Source: Gnetum montanum (Eukaryota; Streptophyta; Gnetopsida; Gnetales; Gnetaceae). From it: a stretch of 64,000 nt of DNA. The notes below the pieces were generated by a model, which saw only the letters and a list, made by a program, of their open reading frames with translations, had not been told where the DNA came from and searched no databases. A program made the position numbers and the translations under genes. Positions 21,082 to 34,291 of this stretch are shown here, one piece after another. The stretch's first letter is position 1, and every line of letters starts with the position of its first letter. Location: positions 5,081 through 69,080 of the forward strand of contig MNCI01000970.1 of assembly GCA_015680685.1 (NCBI GenBank). The letters run 5' to 3'.

Positions 21082-23594
21082 TATCCCAATGACTTATTGA
21101 AGACTTGTTCTTGAGTGAACAAAAATAGAATGGAGCTTCTTATAAAATTTAGGGAAGCATAGAATTTTATTAATTGACTAATTGACTAACTAATTAAGTA
21201 ATTGATTCTGAGTGCTAGATTGTACATATTACAAAATTAGTGCAAAATCAGACAAAATTGAACACTTTGACAAAACTAATAGGAGCCTATTAAATGACTA
21301 GAGGTGAGATGAAGTATTCATATAGTTCCTAGAGTTGAACACTCCTATGGCTCTAAGAATCCTTCATCATGTCCCAACACTATTGGTGGTTATGGCTATC
21401 CTGTTATTACTACCAAAAACTTGAAGGCATCTAGGAGTACCTTTAGTTTTTTGTCTTTGTCATGTGGGTCATGAATTGTCTAGGATGCTTCACTTAGATG
21501 TGTTGGTTCTAGGATATCCCATGGGCATGGCAGTGATGAAAATATCTCTCCCATATTTACAAACCAGACTACTAATTGTTTACATTCAAAATTGAATGTA
21601 TAGAGAAGATTTTGTAGCTCTTGGTAATCACTGATTCTTCTAGCTAGGTTCTTCACAATAGATTGTTGATATGTAAACTTGCTCATTAGATCTTCAAGTT
21701 CCATGTTGGTCACCTTTACTCTTGCTTTATCTCCTTATAAGTCTTGAACTCTACCTAGTAAAGGAGGTAAGAGCTAGCCACCAGCTTTTTTAGCTTACAC
21801 CTAGGTCTCCCCATGATCAGCATTGCCAAGTTTGCATAATGAAGGTTGGTGAGCTCTATGTACTTAGTCATCTCCTTGATTTGTAACTCCTTCATAGGAA
21901 TCTATGCTTGAATGTATACTTTGAGTTCATTAAAGATGGACTACCATGCATCGCCTTGTTGTTAGAGTTGCTAGATGACCTTAGTCACCTTCATTTTGGC
22001 CAACATTATTTCTTTTTCATTGACCTCCATGACCATTCTCATCTAGTCCTTATAGTGATTTTTTACTTTTTTTAATTTCAAGGCTTCATTTTTTGAGGTG
22101 GCAATCTCAATGGTAGTCTTCTTGTGAAGGGTATGAACCTCTTTCATTAAGAGATTCTAGTTTTCTATAGTCAACCTTCTTAGATCCAAGTTTACCTTGG
22201 CAAGTTATTTTCACTACTCATAAATGTATTCAATTATCTGTTCTTTTTATTACTCAACATTTCATAGGTGATGGTTATCATGGGTAAGCACTAGGTTTTC
22301 TTTATGAACTTGCAAGAGATCATGATCAGTCTTGTTGGCCATGGCTTTTGATATTGATGCCTTAAAGATTGTCATTTCTTTTACATTCTTAGCCTCTTGA
22401 TACTTTTATTGAAGCTATTGAAAAGCTTTGTTCCTTATCAGCTTTGGCCTAAGAATCATTGGATTGGAGAGATGGGCTTTGAGTTTCGCAACCTTTGCAA
22501 CCAACCATCGATTGTTAATGGTGGCCTCCTTGAGTTGTGCATTTACAATTAGTAGCTTGCCCCTTGTCTCTTAAAGCTATGAATGGTTTGCTGTTATATC
22601 ATTTGGAAAATCAAAGATCTCTAGAAGTGGTTTTCTAGCTCCCACCAATTGTTCCAATACTTCTTTGTGTTGGGTAGCACTCATTCATTTTCTCCCTACT
22701 CCTACTCATGCATGTATGTATGTCATGGTAGTAATGTCTAACATAGATATAATAGAAGTATTTAAAGCTTCTCCAACTCTCTCTACCACCACCTCTACTA
22801 TTATTTTCTAGCCTATGTGTGGCATGACTAGGATGATTGCTCCTTCTCCTTCCTCTATTATGATAGAGAAGGCTATTGTATTCCTCAAAATTTTGGAAAA
22901 TGCTTTTCCTGGGATGGACGTAGTGACTTCTCTAGTATTAGGATTGGGTCAAATAGGTGTCTCATTTCTTTGTGCTAAAGATAGAGGCACTGTCTCATTA
23001 TTCAACTAGCTGATGATCCTTATGACATTCTTCAGGTGGCTCATGGTTGGACAGTAGATGAATGATTTTTCATCACCTCTAGAGCCTTGTTGTTGTTGTA
23101 GCTATTTCTCTTAGATTTTTTAAAGGTTCTTAATAGTTGCCAACATCTCTGGTATTATTTCTAGCAATGTAGGTGATGGCAATGGTGGCTACTACTCCTC
23201 TTCTTGCAACTTAGTGGTAGCTTTATCCTTCATCATTTCTCATCATGATGTGGCTAGAATGCATCAAATCATATCATTCAAGTAATAAGCTATCCCTCCC
23301 TCTTATATAATTTCTCCTTTAATGCAATTGTGTTTGAACCTTCCTTAATGCTAATTCTAAGAATGGTTCAAAGTTTAACTCATGTAAGATGGAGCTTTGA
23401 ACCTTCTTAGTTAGGATCCTCTCTAAGCAGGCATTTGTAAGCATGAACTCCAAGTTAGATCTTGATCTTGAGACCTCATCTTGTCTAAACCAGTCCATTT
23501 GTACAATAAGAATCTACCTAATAGATGCCACTTTGGGCTCCTCTTGAAGAGACCCAGTAGTATGTGTAGCCTTGACTGATTATTCCTAGGGTGA

Positions 23595-23635
<41 letters not shown>

Positions 23636-23949
23636 GTTGATCCCTTCTTCCTTGAGGTTTCTTCTTCTTGGGTTGTGATGGTCCTCTTGCTTGTGATCCT
23701 CTTTTAGATTCCATGTGCAATTACAAACATAATTCCAAATTATCCCTTGGTCATAACCTTTGTTCCCTTGGATACCTTTCATATTTAATAATTTTAGGTT
23801 TATGATATTATCTTATTATTATTTTATTTCCATTTTAGCAAATTTTGATTGTTGATATTGATTCTTGTAATTATTAATTTAATATTATTTTATTATCTTT
23901 TTTATTGAAGTTAGAAAAATTTTCTATGTTAAAACATAGGTTTGATTTG
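21082..23949 (-). pseudogene. element E, extra copy of 3' accessory ORF region
   Basis: This stretch is homologous to 24809-26641. On the minus strand a start at 23714 gives MESKRGSQARGPSQPKKKKP, matching MVPKRG and MAPKR starts in the other elements. It then runs into a TTA microsatellite (poly-Asn in one frame) and many stops. A late segment (21713-21480) reads QQSIVKNLARRISDYQELQN and FECKQLVVWFVNM, matching 25410-25291. The product is unknown; the segment looks helical. The homology stops abruptly at 23949, where the middle LTR begins. Confidence 0.55.
23598..23635. repeat. TTA microsatellite
   Basis: About twelve TTA units lie inside the decayed accessory ORF. The corresponding place in the other copy (about 26293-26315) has GTTGCTGCT-like sequence instead. 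Confidence 0.9.
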
Positions 23950-24808
23950 GTATGGCTACTAGGTATTGCCTATCCTTAACCATACAAATAATTAGTGTGT
24001 ACATGTGATCCAGTTGAATTCCATGGACCTCATTTACCTAAGTGGTTAATATTCCTAGATGGTGAAATATGTAATCATTAGTCGTTGTCTTCTCAAACAA
24101 CAATTGTGTTAATCCATGTGTGTGATTAAGTGTGATTGAGATGTAAGATATTTATTTTTATACTTTTTATTAATTTCTTTGCTTTTGAAATGATTAAGTA
24201 AATAAAGCTTTAATATTTGAATTGACTAACTAATTAACTAACTAGCCTAAATTTGGAGTATCGTTTCCCACTTTCTGTACACATCTTGAACATAGACTAA
24301 TGCTACTAGATTATCAAGCATCTACTACTAGGTGTACCAAGTATGCAGTACTAGGAATACCAAGCATTAATATATTCGACTTGAAGTGGCCGCACTCATA
24401 TTGCTTATAAATGATAATATTAATTGCTTAATAGTAAGAAAGTAAATTGTTGAAAAATAGAGTAGTGTTAATCCAAGTGTTGAAATGTACAGAAGAAATC
24501 TTGATTTTATTTCTGTTAATGTAGATGTATGCAGGTACATGTGCACTCAAATAAAATGCTATAAAATCACTTAAATTCACATTGTGGAGACTTAGAGAAA
24601 AAAATATTCTAACTTCTATGGGAAGAAATTGTAAGATTTTAGCTAAGGAAATGATCAAAAGATGCCATAAATTTGAGGGTTATGCATATTTATATAGGTA
24701 ATGCTTATGTCATCATTACTATACCTATGTTAATGCATCTTGAGATGCATTGATGGGGCTACATCGACAGGCTTGCATCGATGCAATCATGTTATTGTTG
24801 TTTTATCA
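23950..24808 (-). repeat. middle LTR of element E
   Basis: It aligns with the two other E LTRs. In plus orientation it ends TTTTATCA before TACCCCCAT, the usual boundary in this family. The opposite end is decayed (GTATGGCTACTAGG where other copies have TGATGAGTAGTAGG), so the start is good to a few bases only. Confidence 0.78.
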
Positions 24809-25290
24809 TACCCCCATAATTGATTGAAGACTCATCCTCGAGTAAACAAAAAAAGGATTAAGCTTCTTACAAAATTTGGAAAAGTATGGAATTTTATTAA
24901 TTGATTGATTCACTAACTAATTGATTGACTATTTTTGAGTGCCAAATTGTATGGAATACAAAATTAGTGTAAAGTATAACACAATTGAATACTTTGACAA
25001 AAATAATAGGAGCCTATTGAATGGCTAGAAGTGGGATGGAGTCCTCACATAGTGCATAGAGGTGGACACTCCTGTGGCTCTGAGGATCCTTCATCATATC
25101 TTGGTACTACTAAAGATTGTGTGACTATCCTACTATCATTGCTAAAAACTTGAAGGCATCCAGGAGTACCTTTGTTTTATTCTCTTTATTGTGTAGGTCA
25201 TGAATGGTCTAGGTTGCTCACTTAGATGTGGTGGTGCTGGGATATCCCATGGGCATGACAATGATAAAACATCTCTTTCATATTTACAAA

Positions 25291-26393
25291 CTAGGCTATC
25301 AATTGTTTACATTCAAAATCGAATATACGAATAAGATTTTGTAACTCCTGGTGATCACTCATTCTTTTGGCCAAGTTCTTAGTAATAGATTGTTGATCTA
25401 TGAACTTAATCTTAAGAACTTCAAGCTTCACATCGACCACCTCCAACGTTTTCTTTATCTCCTTATGGAGCTTGAACTCTACCTTGTAAAGAAGATAAGA
25501 GTTGGTCACCTACTTTTCTAGCTTAGTTTTAGGCCTCCCTGTAGTCAGCATTGCTAATTTTGCATAATTTCTTCTTGCACTTCTTATTTTTCTTGAATCA
25601 TTTTTTGATTTCAAGGAATATGAGTTGTGGTAGGTTGATTTCTCACTTAGAACTGCACATACCCTAGCAAAGAAGGCTATAATCTTACTTAGCCTCATTG
25701 TTAGATTAAGATGATAAGTTGTAATCTTAAAGTATGCTATCTTTGCCTTAGTTAGAGCACCATACTCCTTATGATCTACTCCATAACATCACTGGATCCA
25801 CTCCTTCTTGGAATTTGAGTATGCCTATGTGGATATTTCTACAAATTCTCTCTAGTGTTTGGCAAACTGAGAGCTTCGACAATGGCTTTAACTAAGTAGG
25901 AGATGATGATGTCCTTGATTTTGACTAATGCATATCCTTGTTAGTTGTTCCAAAAGAGGTAGGTTTCCCCCATGTACCATTCCCCACTATTAAAGAGAAT
26001 GGACCACAAATGAGACCCTTGAAACTATGTCTAAATCACCTCTAATGTCAATTCCAAGAATGACCTAAACTTTAACTCCTGTAGACTGGATCTCTAAACC
26101 TTCTTGATTTGAAGCCTCTCTCAGTAGGCTTTTGTAAGTGTGACCTTCAAGTTAGGTCTTAGTCTTGGGACCCCATCCTACCCAAATTGGCTTGTTTCTA
26201 TAGTAGGAATCTACTTGATAAATTCCACATTGGGCTCCTCTCAAAGAGGCCTAGTCGGATGTCTAGCCTCACTTGCTTGTTCCTAGGGTGCTTGTTATTG
26301 CTGTTGTTGCTGCTACTAGTCCCTTCCTCCTCAGGGTCACTTCTCCTTAGGCTGCAATGGTCCTCCTACCTTCTATCCTCTTTTGGGTACCAT
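25291..26393 (-). pseudogene. element E accessory ORF (WYxGETYxFW motif)
   Basis: This frame lies between integrase and 3' LTR. It starts MVPKRG at 26393, has many stops, and near 26030-25955 encodes GSHLWSILFNSGEWYMGETY followed by LFW. Element D has GSPLWPTLSESSAWYLGETY then QFW in the same place, so the protein motif has been kept in elements that otherwise differ. The downstream part (25509-25291) is Lys/Glu-rich and probably coiled coil, with KNLAKRMSDHQELQNLI. I do not recognise the family. Athila elements often carry an extra ORF here; whether this is related to those is unknown. Confidence 0.5.
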
Positions 26394-26640
26394 CTATGAT
26401 CACAAACATAATCTTAGATTAGCCCTTGGTAATAACCTTTTTTCCCTTTGATAGCTTTTTTGTTAGGTTGTTAAGTTCATGTTTAGTGATTTTAGGCTTA
26501 TGATATTAATTTATTCTCATTCTAGCAAAGTCTGATTGTTGATATTGATTCTTATAATTGTTAATTTAATATTATTTTATTATCTTTTTCATAGGAGTTA
26601 GAAAAATTTGAAAAAAATTTCTCTGTTAAAACGTAGGTTT

Positions 26641-28449
26641 GATGTTCCCACAACATAAAGTGTAGCTCCAATAGCTTAAGGATTGAAGAATAGATGAATT
26701 TAGATAAGCATTTTTCAAGTTAGAGCTCTTGGAAGGTTCTTCTACTTTGACAAATTACAAAAACTCTTCTACTGCTTTGAAGAAATGGTGAAAACTGAGC
26801 TAAGGTTTGTGCATATTTATAGGCTTTTTATATTGTGTCGAATCATCCCACTACATCAATGGGGATGTGTCAATGTAGCTATTCTTAACTATATTTTTCA
26901 CTTGGAAGATGAAGGAATTTCTAGCAAGTTTAGAGATGAAACAAGAGCCAAATGGAAGCCAAAAAATTTAGAATCATAGCAAGAACATGAAATAGGGTAT
27001 GTTTTACAAAATTGATGAAATTAGAGCATATTGGATGAGTGCTTGGAGGATATTTTGATGCCAATATAGGGTAAAATTTAGATGTTTTAAGGCTATCAAG
27101 ATGATTGAATGTATAATTAGTTTATGGTTAGGGAATTTAACTTAAGGGAAACCAAAATAGATGCAAGTGGATCCTCCCTCAAAGTAGGCATATGCCTAAA
27201 AATCTTTGCATATCCTCATTACAAGGAGTCCATAGGCACTAAGGATGATAAATGGTTATGTTAGGTTAAGGTCTTAATCCATATGAGGGATTGTCTTAGG
27301 ATGATGCATCTAGAAAACAATACTATCAATTGATCATGGTATTAGATAGTGAGATGAGAGATGATGGAGTGAATAAATGGTAGATGGAGAATAATGGATA
27401 GGTGATCTACATCCTAGTCACATAAGATTCTTGATGGATTATGTCATTAAGGAGATTTGTCACCAATCTGTTCCAAGTTTAGACCAAGTCCATTCTAATC
27501 ATGGTGACCTCACATTGATATGTTTCTTCTATTCTATCATTACAAGTTCAAGAGAATCGTAGAGGACAACCATCACTCCAAGAGAAGAAGAAAATAAAAG
27601 AAGGAAGTAGAACAACCTTAGTTAGAGGGATGCCTTTAGGCATGGGTAACATGTCTTTCTAGCCCCATAACTAATGCTTATAGCCCATAAAATTATTTAA
27701 GAGGTGTGCTTTGAATTTCTATTATTGTTATATTTTTTCATGGGAACCATACCATGCAAAGACATGCTTCCTTTTATGATCAATAATAGAAACACTGATA
27801 TACCAATAAGGAGTCAATGACTTAAGAAGGAAGTCAAGACCAGAGCATATCAAATTCCCTTGAGATCACATCATTTTCCATCCCACTTGGTTCTTTTTTG
27901 ATTCATTGGATAACAAGATCACATGTTACTATTAAGTTTAATGTGAAAGAACCTTCATGATTTCATAATGCAGATTCCAAATGAAATAGATGGAATGGGT
28001 GGATGTCATGAGTTCACTACTTGATACTACAACAAAACTAATAGATTGTTAGTACAAAACATAATCCAAGGACAAAACTGACCTATTGTAAATCAATTAG
28101 AATCTCTATAGCTTCATTCAAAACCTTTCCAAATTTCCGTAATAGTAGTGAAATGAAATTTGAGATTTTGAATAAAACTAATTTTTAAATAATAAAAAAT
28201 AACAATAAGAAAATAACAAAGAAAATGAAATTATATAAAATAATCAATAAAAAATATTTTTAAAATGGAAAGCCTATAAAGAATGTTGTAAAACAAAAAG
28301 ATGAAGAATTAGTTATTCTCATCAAGATTTTATAGTAGATGGAGATCTTCCCCATGACTATGTTGGAAGGAGAAGATTCAGAAAATGAAGTGTGCTTATT
28401 CTTGAGTAGAGTTATTAGTGTTGTTGGTTACTTGGGATTCCATGAATGG
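26641..28449 (-). other. element E post-integrase non-coding region
   Basis: There is no convincing ORF. It contains the conserved TGGATCCTCC block (about 27160-27200) seen in C, D and G, and an A-rich block (28140-28290). Joined to the DNA beyond element C, its right end reads QLKPFMES then SFQHSHGED, matching the integrase tail of G (QQVKPFYEP, SFQLSCGGD). Confidence 0.55.
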
Positions 28450-29333
28450 TGATGAGCGGGCTAGGTACCCCTACGCTCAACCATACGAATATGAGTGTTC
28501 ATGCATGATCTAGTCGAACTCCGTGGGCAAGCTAGTTGTGGTATCTAGATAGTTACACGTTGATCGTAGTTCACTGTCTTCCCACCTGGACTAGTATTTT
28601 CTTTGTCACATATGGTTTAGTCCAGAGTGAGACGTATGATGTGATCCTAAACTAATGCTAGACAATGGAAAATAATATTGATTAACTAGTGTGTAATAGG
28701 AAATGTAGTCTAAGCTAACCTAAGTGCGATGAGCATCCGTTCCTTAATCATCTATACACATCTTGGACCTTGTGCAAAACTACTACTAGGATTACCAAGC
28801 GTAGATCCTAGGTACGCTGTTGGGTTACCAAGTAGTCACACTTAAATGTTTGTGATTAAGTCGTACTCATTCTGCATTTAACAACAGGAATAGTAAATGA
28901 TGATAAATAAATATTAACTAAGAAAATAATAAATAACAATAACAATTAACAATAATAATAAAATAATTAAAACTAAGTGAATGCTGCAATGATGAAGTAA
29001 TCTTGATCTTTATTTTTGGTCATGTGCACGTCCAAGTACATCACACTCGAATAAAGGTGCTGCACAATTACAAGCATCACACTATGGGCATGTACTTGGG
29101 AAAATAATCTAACTCTTACGAAAACAAAATGCAAGAGCTTCACTACAACTAACTCGAAGCTACCTATATGAGGTGGAAGGACCTCTTATTTATAGGTCGG
29201 GATAGGTGGCTGCGTAAACGGGGCCACATTGACGCAGGAAGGCTACGTCGACGGGGCTGCGTCAATGCGGCCACGTATACAGGGCCTCATATATGTAGCC
29301 TAGTTAACGCATCAACTATATAGCACTTCATCA
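28450..29333 (-). repeat. 3' LTR of element C
   Basis: In plus orientation it begins TGATGAGCGGGCTAGGTACC and ends CACTTCATCA. On the minus strand TATAAATA (about 29194-29187) is preceded by an array of CG-rich dyad words (29215-29320: CGTCGACG, GCGTCAATGC, CGTATAC). Confidence 0.9.
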
Positions 29334-29499
29334 TACCCCTATGACTGAGTAAAAACTCGTCCTTGAGTCAAAGAAAGTGAGGAACAAGCTCAATCGAAGA
29401 CATAGTGGATAGGTATGGGATTATTGACTGACTAGAAATTTATTCATACCACAATGGATATGACAAAATTGGGACATAGACACAAAAGACAAAACTTGT

Positions 29500-29942
29500 G
29501 GAACTCATGGGGTTCCAGGTAGTGGTGGCTCCTCCATGGGTGCCTTTCCTTTGTCCTGTGCATCAAGCTTCTAAGATTTATACCATTGAAGAAGCACATG
29601 AAATTTTCTCCTCTTCTATTTAAGGACTATGAGCCATCCATGCTAATGTTCCAATGTTTGATGGAGTCGGCACTTTTCATGGACATGGCAGCTACGGGAA
29701 CACTTGATTGGCCTTGACATGCCATGCCGCAAATAGCCATCGTTCCTCTTCATAGGCTCGGGTCTTGACCTCTCCTCCCTTTGCTTGGATAGATTATGTA
29801 GTAACAAGAGTTTTATGATGGATGCTAAATGATTGCCTTCTGCTCTTGCATGTTTTGCATGAGGTCCTTGGCCTTTACCTCCCCTAGGTCATTCAGTTGC
29901 ACCATGAGAAGGTCCTCCTTGTTATCTTCTTTTAGGGGCCAT
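29500..29942 (-). pseudogene. element C accessory ORF remnant
   Basis: The frame starts MAPKRR at 29942 and ends with KGKAPMEEPPLPGTP near 29510, matching the start and end of the D copy (MAPKRE, KGKTPMEKPLPPGTT). The middle, including the WYxGETY motif, is missing. Stops interrupt it. Confidence 0.5.
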
Positions 29943-30717
29943 TTATAATCACACAAAGATCAATTGTTAGTAAGGTTATTGAAAAAATTTCAATGATTTC
30001 ATACCTTAGTCATTGCCTTTAATAAATGCTACATTCTTTACTTAGTGTGGTTTAGAGTTAGAAATTTGTCAAGGAAGTTGTCCCAAAAGTTGAATGTCGG
30101 ACCTGGTTTTGAGGAATGTTTGATAAAATAATGACAAAGAAAAGAATATATTTGACAATGAAATACTCAGAGGGTATAAGATGATGTGGTGGTGTGCAAC
30201 AAGTACAAAAAACAAAAGTCACCCAAGTGGGTCCTCCCCAAAGCAGGTTCCAACCTATAATGCCCTTGCGTAACCACACCTTAAAATGTTTGTAGGCACT
30301 AGAAGGGTTAAATGTAATCTATACTGATGCAACAAAACAAACACATGTAGATACCACTGTGATGAGGTATGAATTAAATGCTATACAAAACATGAGTCAC
30401 AAATACATGAACAACGAGATGGAATGAATTGGAGAAGGGATTGCAGAGATTGGGACGTGAGGTAGCTGACTCAGGGCACAATGAATCCTACATGTAAAGC
30501 ATGATTAAGGTGTCATTAACCCATTGTTCCAAGATTAGGACCAAGTCCATCCTCTAATTAGTGACATCGCATCGTTTCATCTAATGATGGACAACCATAA
30601 GAGCACCATGACAACAAGGCATATGATCACTTGGCATTTTGTGCAAGGGAGGAGTAACTTGGAATTTCTTTACGACATACTTTTTGTTTGGTTGCTTTGG
30701 CACACTTTCTTCTCTCT

Positions 30718-30757
<40 letters not shown>

Positions 30758-31264
30758 TTTTTTTTTTGTTTTTTTTTGAATGTTGGATGCCTTTAATACT
30801 CTTACTCTCATTTTTTGTTAGATCTACAAGGATCTTAGTACAACCAAGCTGCATGATAACACCTACAAATGTCACCAAAGAGAATCCACAAGTCCCCTTG
30901 ATGTCACACCCTAGCCATTCCCTCTTAGTCCATCATTTTTCACTAGGCATCATGAACAAAAAATAATTTTAAGTCTTAATAATGTCAAGAATATCACTGT
31001 ATCCTCGAACAGAACCTCTTATTTATAGAGTGGATGAGTGGGTGTAATGGGCTCACTGTCCAAATAATTGATCACTCGAGACTTGATAACATAGAATAAC
31101 ACCTCAACCAATGAGCCACATAAGTGTTTTATTCATGGATGAGATTACTCAGATAAGAAGATAAAAAGACAAAAAGATAAAAAAATAAATTAAAAGGTGA
31201 AAAACTGGAAAACAAAAAGTTGAAAAATTAAAGAAACAGAAAAACATTTATTAATTCAGTGTTG
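29943..31264 (-). other. element C post-gag region
   Basis: This non-coding stretch includes the conserved GGGTCCTCCCCAAAGCAGG block (about 30226-30246), a TC microsatellite, and an A-rich block (31150-31260) just after gag. The same order occurs in D and, after integrase, in G. The 73-codon frame at 30058-30279 covers the conserved block but is not kept open in other copies. Confidence 0.6.
30710..30754. repeat. TC/GA microsatellite
   Basis: About 20 TC units are followed by T-rich DNA; on the element's sense strand this is a long purine tract. D has a shorter C/T-rich tract at the matching place (39403-39437). Confidence 0.9.
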
Positions 31265-33261
31265 TTAAAATGGAGGATACCCCCCATAACTAAACGGTTG
31301 AGCATGGCTAGAATTAAGAAATGGAAGGTGGGGATCCTTGCATGTTGAAAATATTGGCACCTGGTCATACTTACCCCATTGGGGTTCACATACCTTATTA
31401 GAGTTCACATAGTGGGGCAAGTTATACGATGTGGTTAATTTATAAGGAGTTGACCCACTATGGTATTTGCAATCGTAAGATGGTATGCAAGGATCAACAT
31501 GTCTCCCCATGTGGCAATATTCATTGGGCACCATGGTTGTTGGAGTATTGAGTAGTGGCCTTAATAAGGTAACATGAGGCGTTGGGTTTGAAGAGGAAGA
31601 TGCACCACAGTGTTGGATTTGTGCTAAGTTGGCAGATGCAGTGGTTTCTGAACTATAGTGTCCCTTTCGATGGTCATGTCTAAAGAAGGGACACCTTTGA
31701 TGTTGTGAAGGGCCACCACTGCTGTTGGCAGTAGCAGCATAAGTAATGTTTGCGGGTTGGTATTGTGGTGCACAATCTTCTGGCATAGCTGGAGGTGATG
31801 TAGAAGGGGGTGAAGTATGAGAATATTGGGGTTGAGGAGAAGTGTAAGGCACATGAGGTGGTGATCTTGTTGGAGAGGACATGGGTGGATAGTACTCGGG
31901 AGAATGATAACGATGAGGTGAGGTAGAGGATGCTGATCTTGTTGGAGAAATAGGGTGTTGAACATAATAAGCATTTGGTGCTGGGACATACGAAGGGTAT
32001 GGTCCAGTTGGCGGTGGCCTCCCCCACGACTGAGGTTTTTGCCATTGTGGTTAGACACAATATTTCTGTACGAACTCTGGATGTAACATTCCTCCCCAAT
32101 GCTCATGTAAATGTGACAAAACTAGACATTGGCCTTTGGGGTGATCGTACAAACAGATGTTACATTGATACATATGATTAGCAGTTGAGTTCTTATCCCT
32201 ATTCTCTTCTACCTTTTGTTTCAATTGTCGCGTGGTGTCCTATCCTATTTCTTGATTTGGCATAGTTCATCCTCTAACAATGTTGGCATATTCTCCACAT
32301 CTTTCATGTACCTAGTCTGTCATCTTATTAATCTTTACCTCAATTTCATCTAGTGACTGCAGGATTGGCAAAGATGATTCCACCTCCTTGAAGTGAGTTG
32401 ATTTCTCCTCTTCATGATCATGGCCCCTTGTTAAGTTAAGATTTTGGTCCTGTTGAGAACTTTTAACATTCTCCCATTTGGCTATTTCTTCTTCTTCTTT
32501 TGCTATCCACTTAATAAGCTCTTGGAGTTGATGGGTTCGTAGCTCATATAGTTGGCCTCAGGTGTACATCCCTAGGGTCTCCCTTGTTTCATTACGGAGC
32601 CCATCTATGATATGGTACATTAGCCTCTCCTTGGAGAACCCATGGCCTGGGTAGTTGTTTAACAGTGCATAATATCTTTCTAAGGCCATGTCCAAGGGTT
32701 CATGTTGCACTTGTTTCCATTCTTGGATTTGTCTCCTCAAGGCTGACACTCTTGCATAGGTTTGATATCTTTCATTGAAGAGTTCTACCATTATTGGCCA
32801 ATGTTGAATTGATTTTGGTTTTAACGACCTATACCATACTTTTGCTTGGCCAATGAGTGTCAAAGGAAAGAGCTTAAGCTTTTGCCACCCATTATCAATA
32901 TTGTTCCATGTATAGGCATCATAGAAGGTTTGTAAATGTTGTTGCAGATTTGAATGATAGCCTTCTGAAAACTTGGGAAAGTTGTTTAAATCAAGCACAA
33001 GCAGACAACTTTCCTTATGATCCCTGCAAGCTATTCGAATAGCCTCTTGTATTTTCGTTAAGCTTGTAGTGGCCAGTAGGGGTTCATCATCACTAGGTAT
33101 GTTATGCTTTCATGCGTTGGGACAATGTTGTCTTTGTTTATGTTTATAAGAAACCCCCACTTTGGGTGCGTACTCCAATCTTCATTGTCATAATATTCGT
33201 TGGTTCTCCAATGAATTGCCTCACTAGATGTGGCATTATTATAGTCTTGTAGGAGAGACAT
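31265..33261 (-). pseudogene. element C gag
   Basis: The start at 33261 gives MSLLQDYNNATSSEAIHWRT. The capsid-like domain (32998-32558) reads LDLNNFPKFSEGYHSNLQQH, WQKLKLFPLTLIGQAKVWYR, PIMVELFNERYQTYARVSAL and GHGFSKERLMYHIIDGL, the Retrotrans_gag pattern of Athila-type elements. A zinc knuckle CNICLYDHPKGQC (about 32165-32125) has CX2CX3HX4C spacing. The C-terminal 200 residues (31882-31265) are Pro/Ser/Tyr/His-rich, include a second CPFFRHDHRKGH segment, and end FSYGGYPPF. About 200 bp near the N-terminus are missing relative to D, and a few stops break the frame. Confidence 0.8.
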
Positions 33262-33376
33262 GGTTGTGAAATTGTGTGTGAATTTATATGTGAATTTTGT
33301 TTTTTTTAAAGGATATATCATTAATTCTTGTTACAGTGATCTTGTATGATATAACTAATCTAGATAACTAGCACTG

Positions 33377-33394
33377 TCCCCGGCAACGACGCCA
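33377..33394 (-). promoter_or_regulatory. primer-binding site of C (tRNA-Asp)
   Basis: The plus strand reads TCCCCGGCAACGACGCCA, one mismatch from the plant tRNA-Asp 3' end TCCCCGGCAACGGCGCCA as I remember it. It lies one base inside the 5' LTR. Confidence 0.85.
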
Positions 33395-33395
33395 A

Positions 33396-34286
33396 TGATG
33401 AGCGGCTAGGTACCCCTACCCTCAACCATACGAATACGAGCGTTCACGCACGATCTGGTTGAACTCTGCAGATAGGCTAGTTGTGGTATCTAGATAGTTA
33501 CACGTTGATCGCAGTTTGCTGTCTTTCCACCTGGACTAGTATTTGCTTTGTCACGTATGGTTTAGTCCAAAGTGAGGCATATGATGTGATCCTAAACTAA
33601 TGCTACTCCTAGAGACAATGGAAAATAATATTGATTAACTAGTGCGTAATAGGAAATGTAGTCTAAGCTAACCTAAGTGTGATGAGCATCTATTCCTTAA
33701 TCATCCATACACATCTTGGACCTCATGCACAACTACTACTGGGATTACCAAGCGTAGATCCTAGGTAGGCTACTGGGTTACCAAGTAGGCACACTTAAAT
33801 GCTCATGATTAAGTCGTACTCATTCTACATTTAACAATAGGAATAGTAAATGATGATAAATAAATGTTAACTAAGAAAATAATAAATAACAATAACAATT
33901 AACAATAATAATCAAACAATTAAAACTAAGTGAATGCTGCAATGATGAAGTAATCTCGATCTTTATTTCTGGTCATGTGCACGTCCAAGTACGTCACACT
34001 CAAATAAAGGTGTTGCATAATTACAAGCATCACAATGCAGACATGCACTTGGGAAAATAATCTAACTCCTACGAAAAAAAAATGCAAGAGCTTCGATACA
34101 ACTAACTCGAAGCTGCCTAAATGAGGTGGAAGGCCCTCTTATTTATAGGCCGGGATAGGCAGCTATGTAAATGGGGCCACGTCGACGTAGGAAGGCTACG
34201 TCGATGGGGCCGCGTCAATGCGACTGTGTATACGAGGCCTTGTATACGTAGCCTAGTCGATGCATCGACTATATAGCACTTCATCA
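33396..34286 (-). repeat. 5' LTR of element C
   Basis: In plus orientation it begins TGATGAGCGGCTAGGTACCC and ends GCACTTCATCA. It is near-identical in layout to 28450-29333, including the dyad array (34170-34270). Confidence 0.9.
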
Positions 34287-34291
34287 AATGG

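Larger units (their letters stand above)
28450..34286 (-). mobile_element. element C: gag-only Athila-like retrotransposon
   Basis: This 5837-bp element lies inside E, flanked by AATGG (28445-28449 and 34287-34291), a perfect 5-bp target duplication. LTRs are 34286-33396 (5') and 29333-28450 (3'). Inside are a tRNA-Asp primer site (33377-33394), gag (33261-31265), a post-gag region with a GA-rich tract, and a remnant of the accessory ORF. There is no protease, RT or integrase, so movement would need pol from a relative. Both LTRs keep many CG dinucleotides, so it is younger than E. Confidence 0.92.

Noticed and set aside
23423-23782. 119-codon frame with poly-Asn tract
   Set aside because: It is made by the TTA microsatellite inside a decayed accessory ORF; the homologous start is in another phase.
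30581-30966. Frames with Arg-Glu or Ser-Leu repeats
   Set aside because: They translate the TC/GA microsatellite and are not kept in element D.
31624-32106. 160- and 139-codon minus-strand frames
   Set aside because: They are alternative phases of element C gag.
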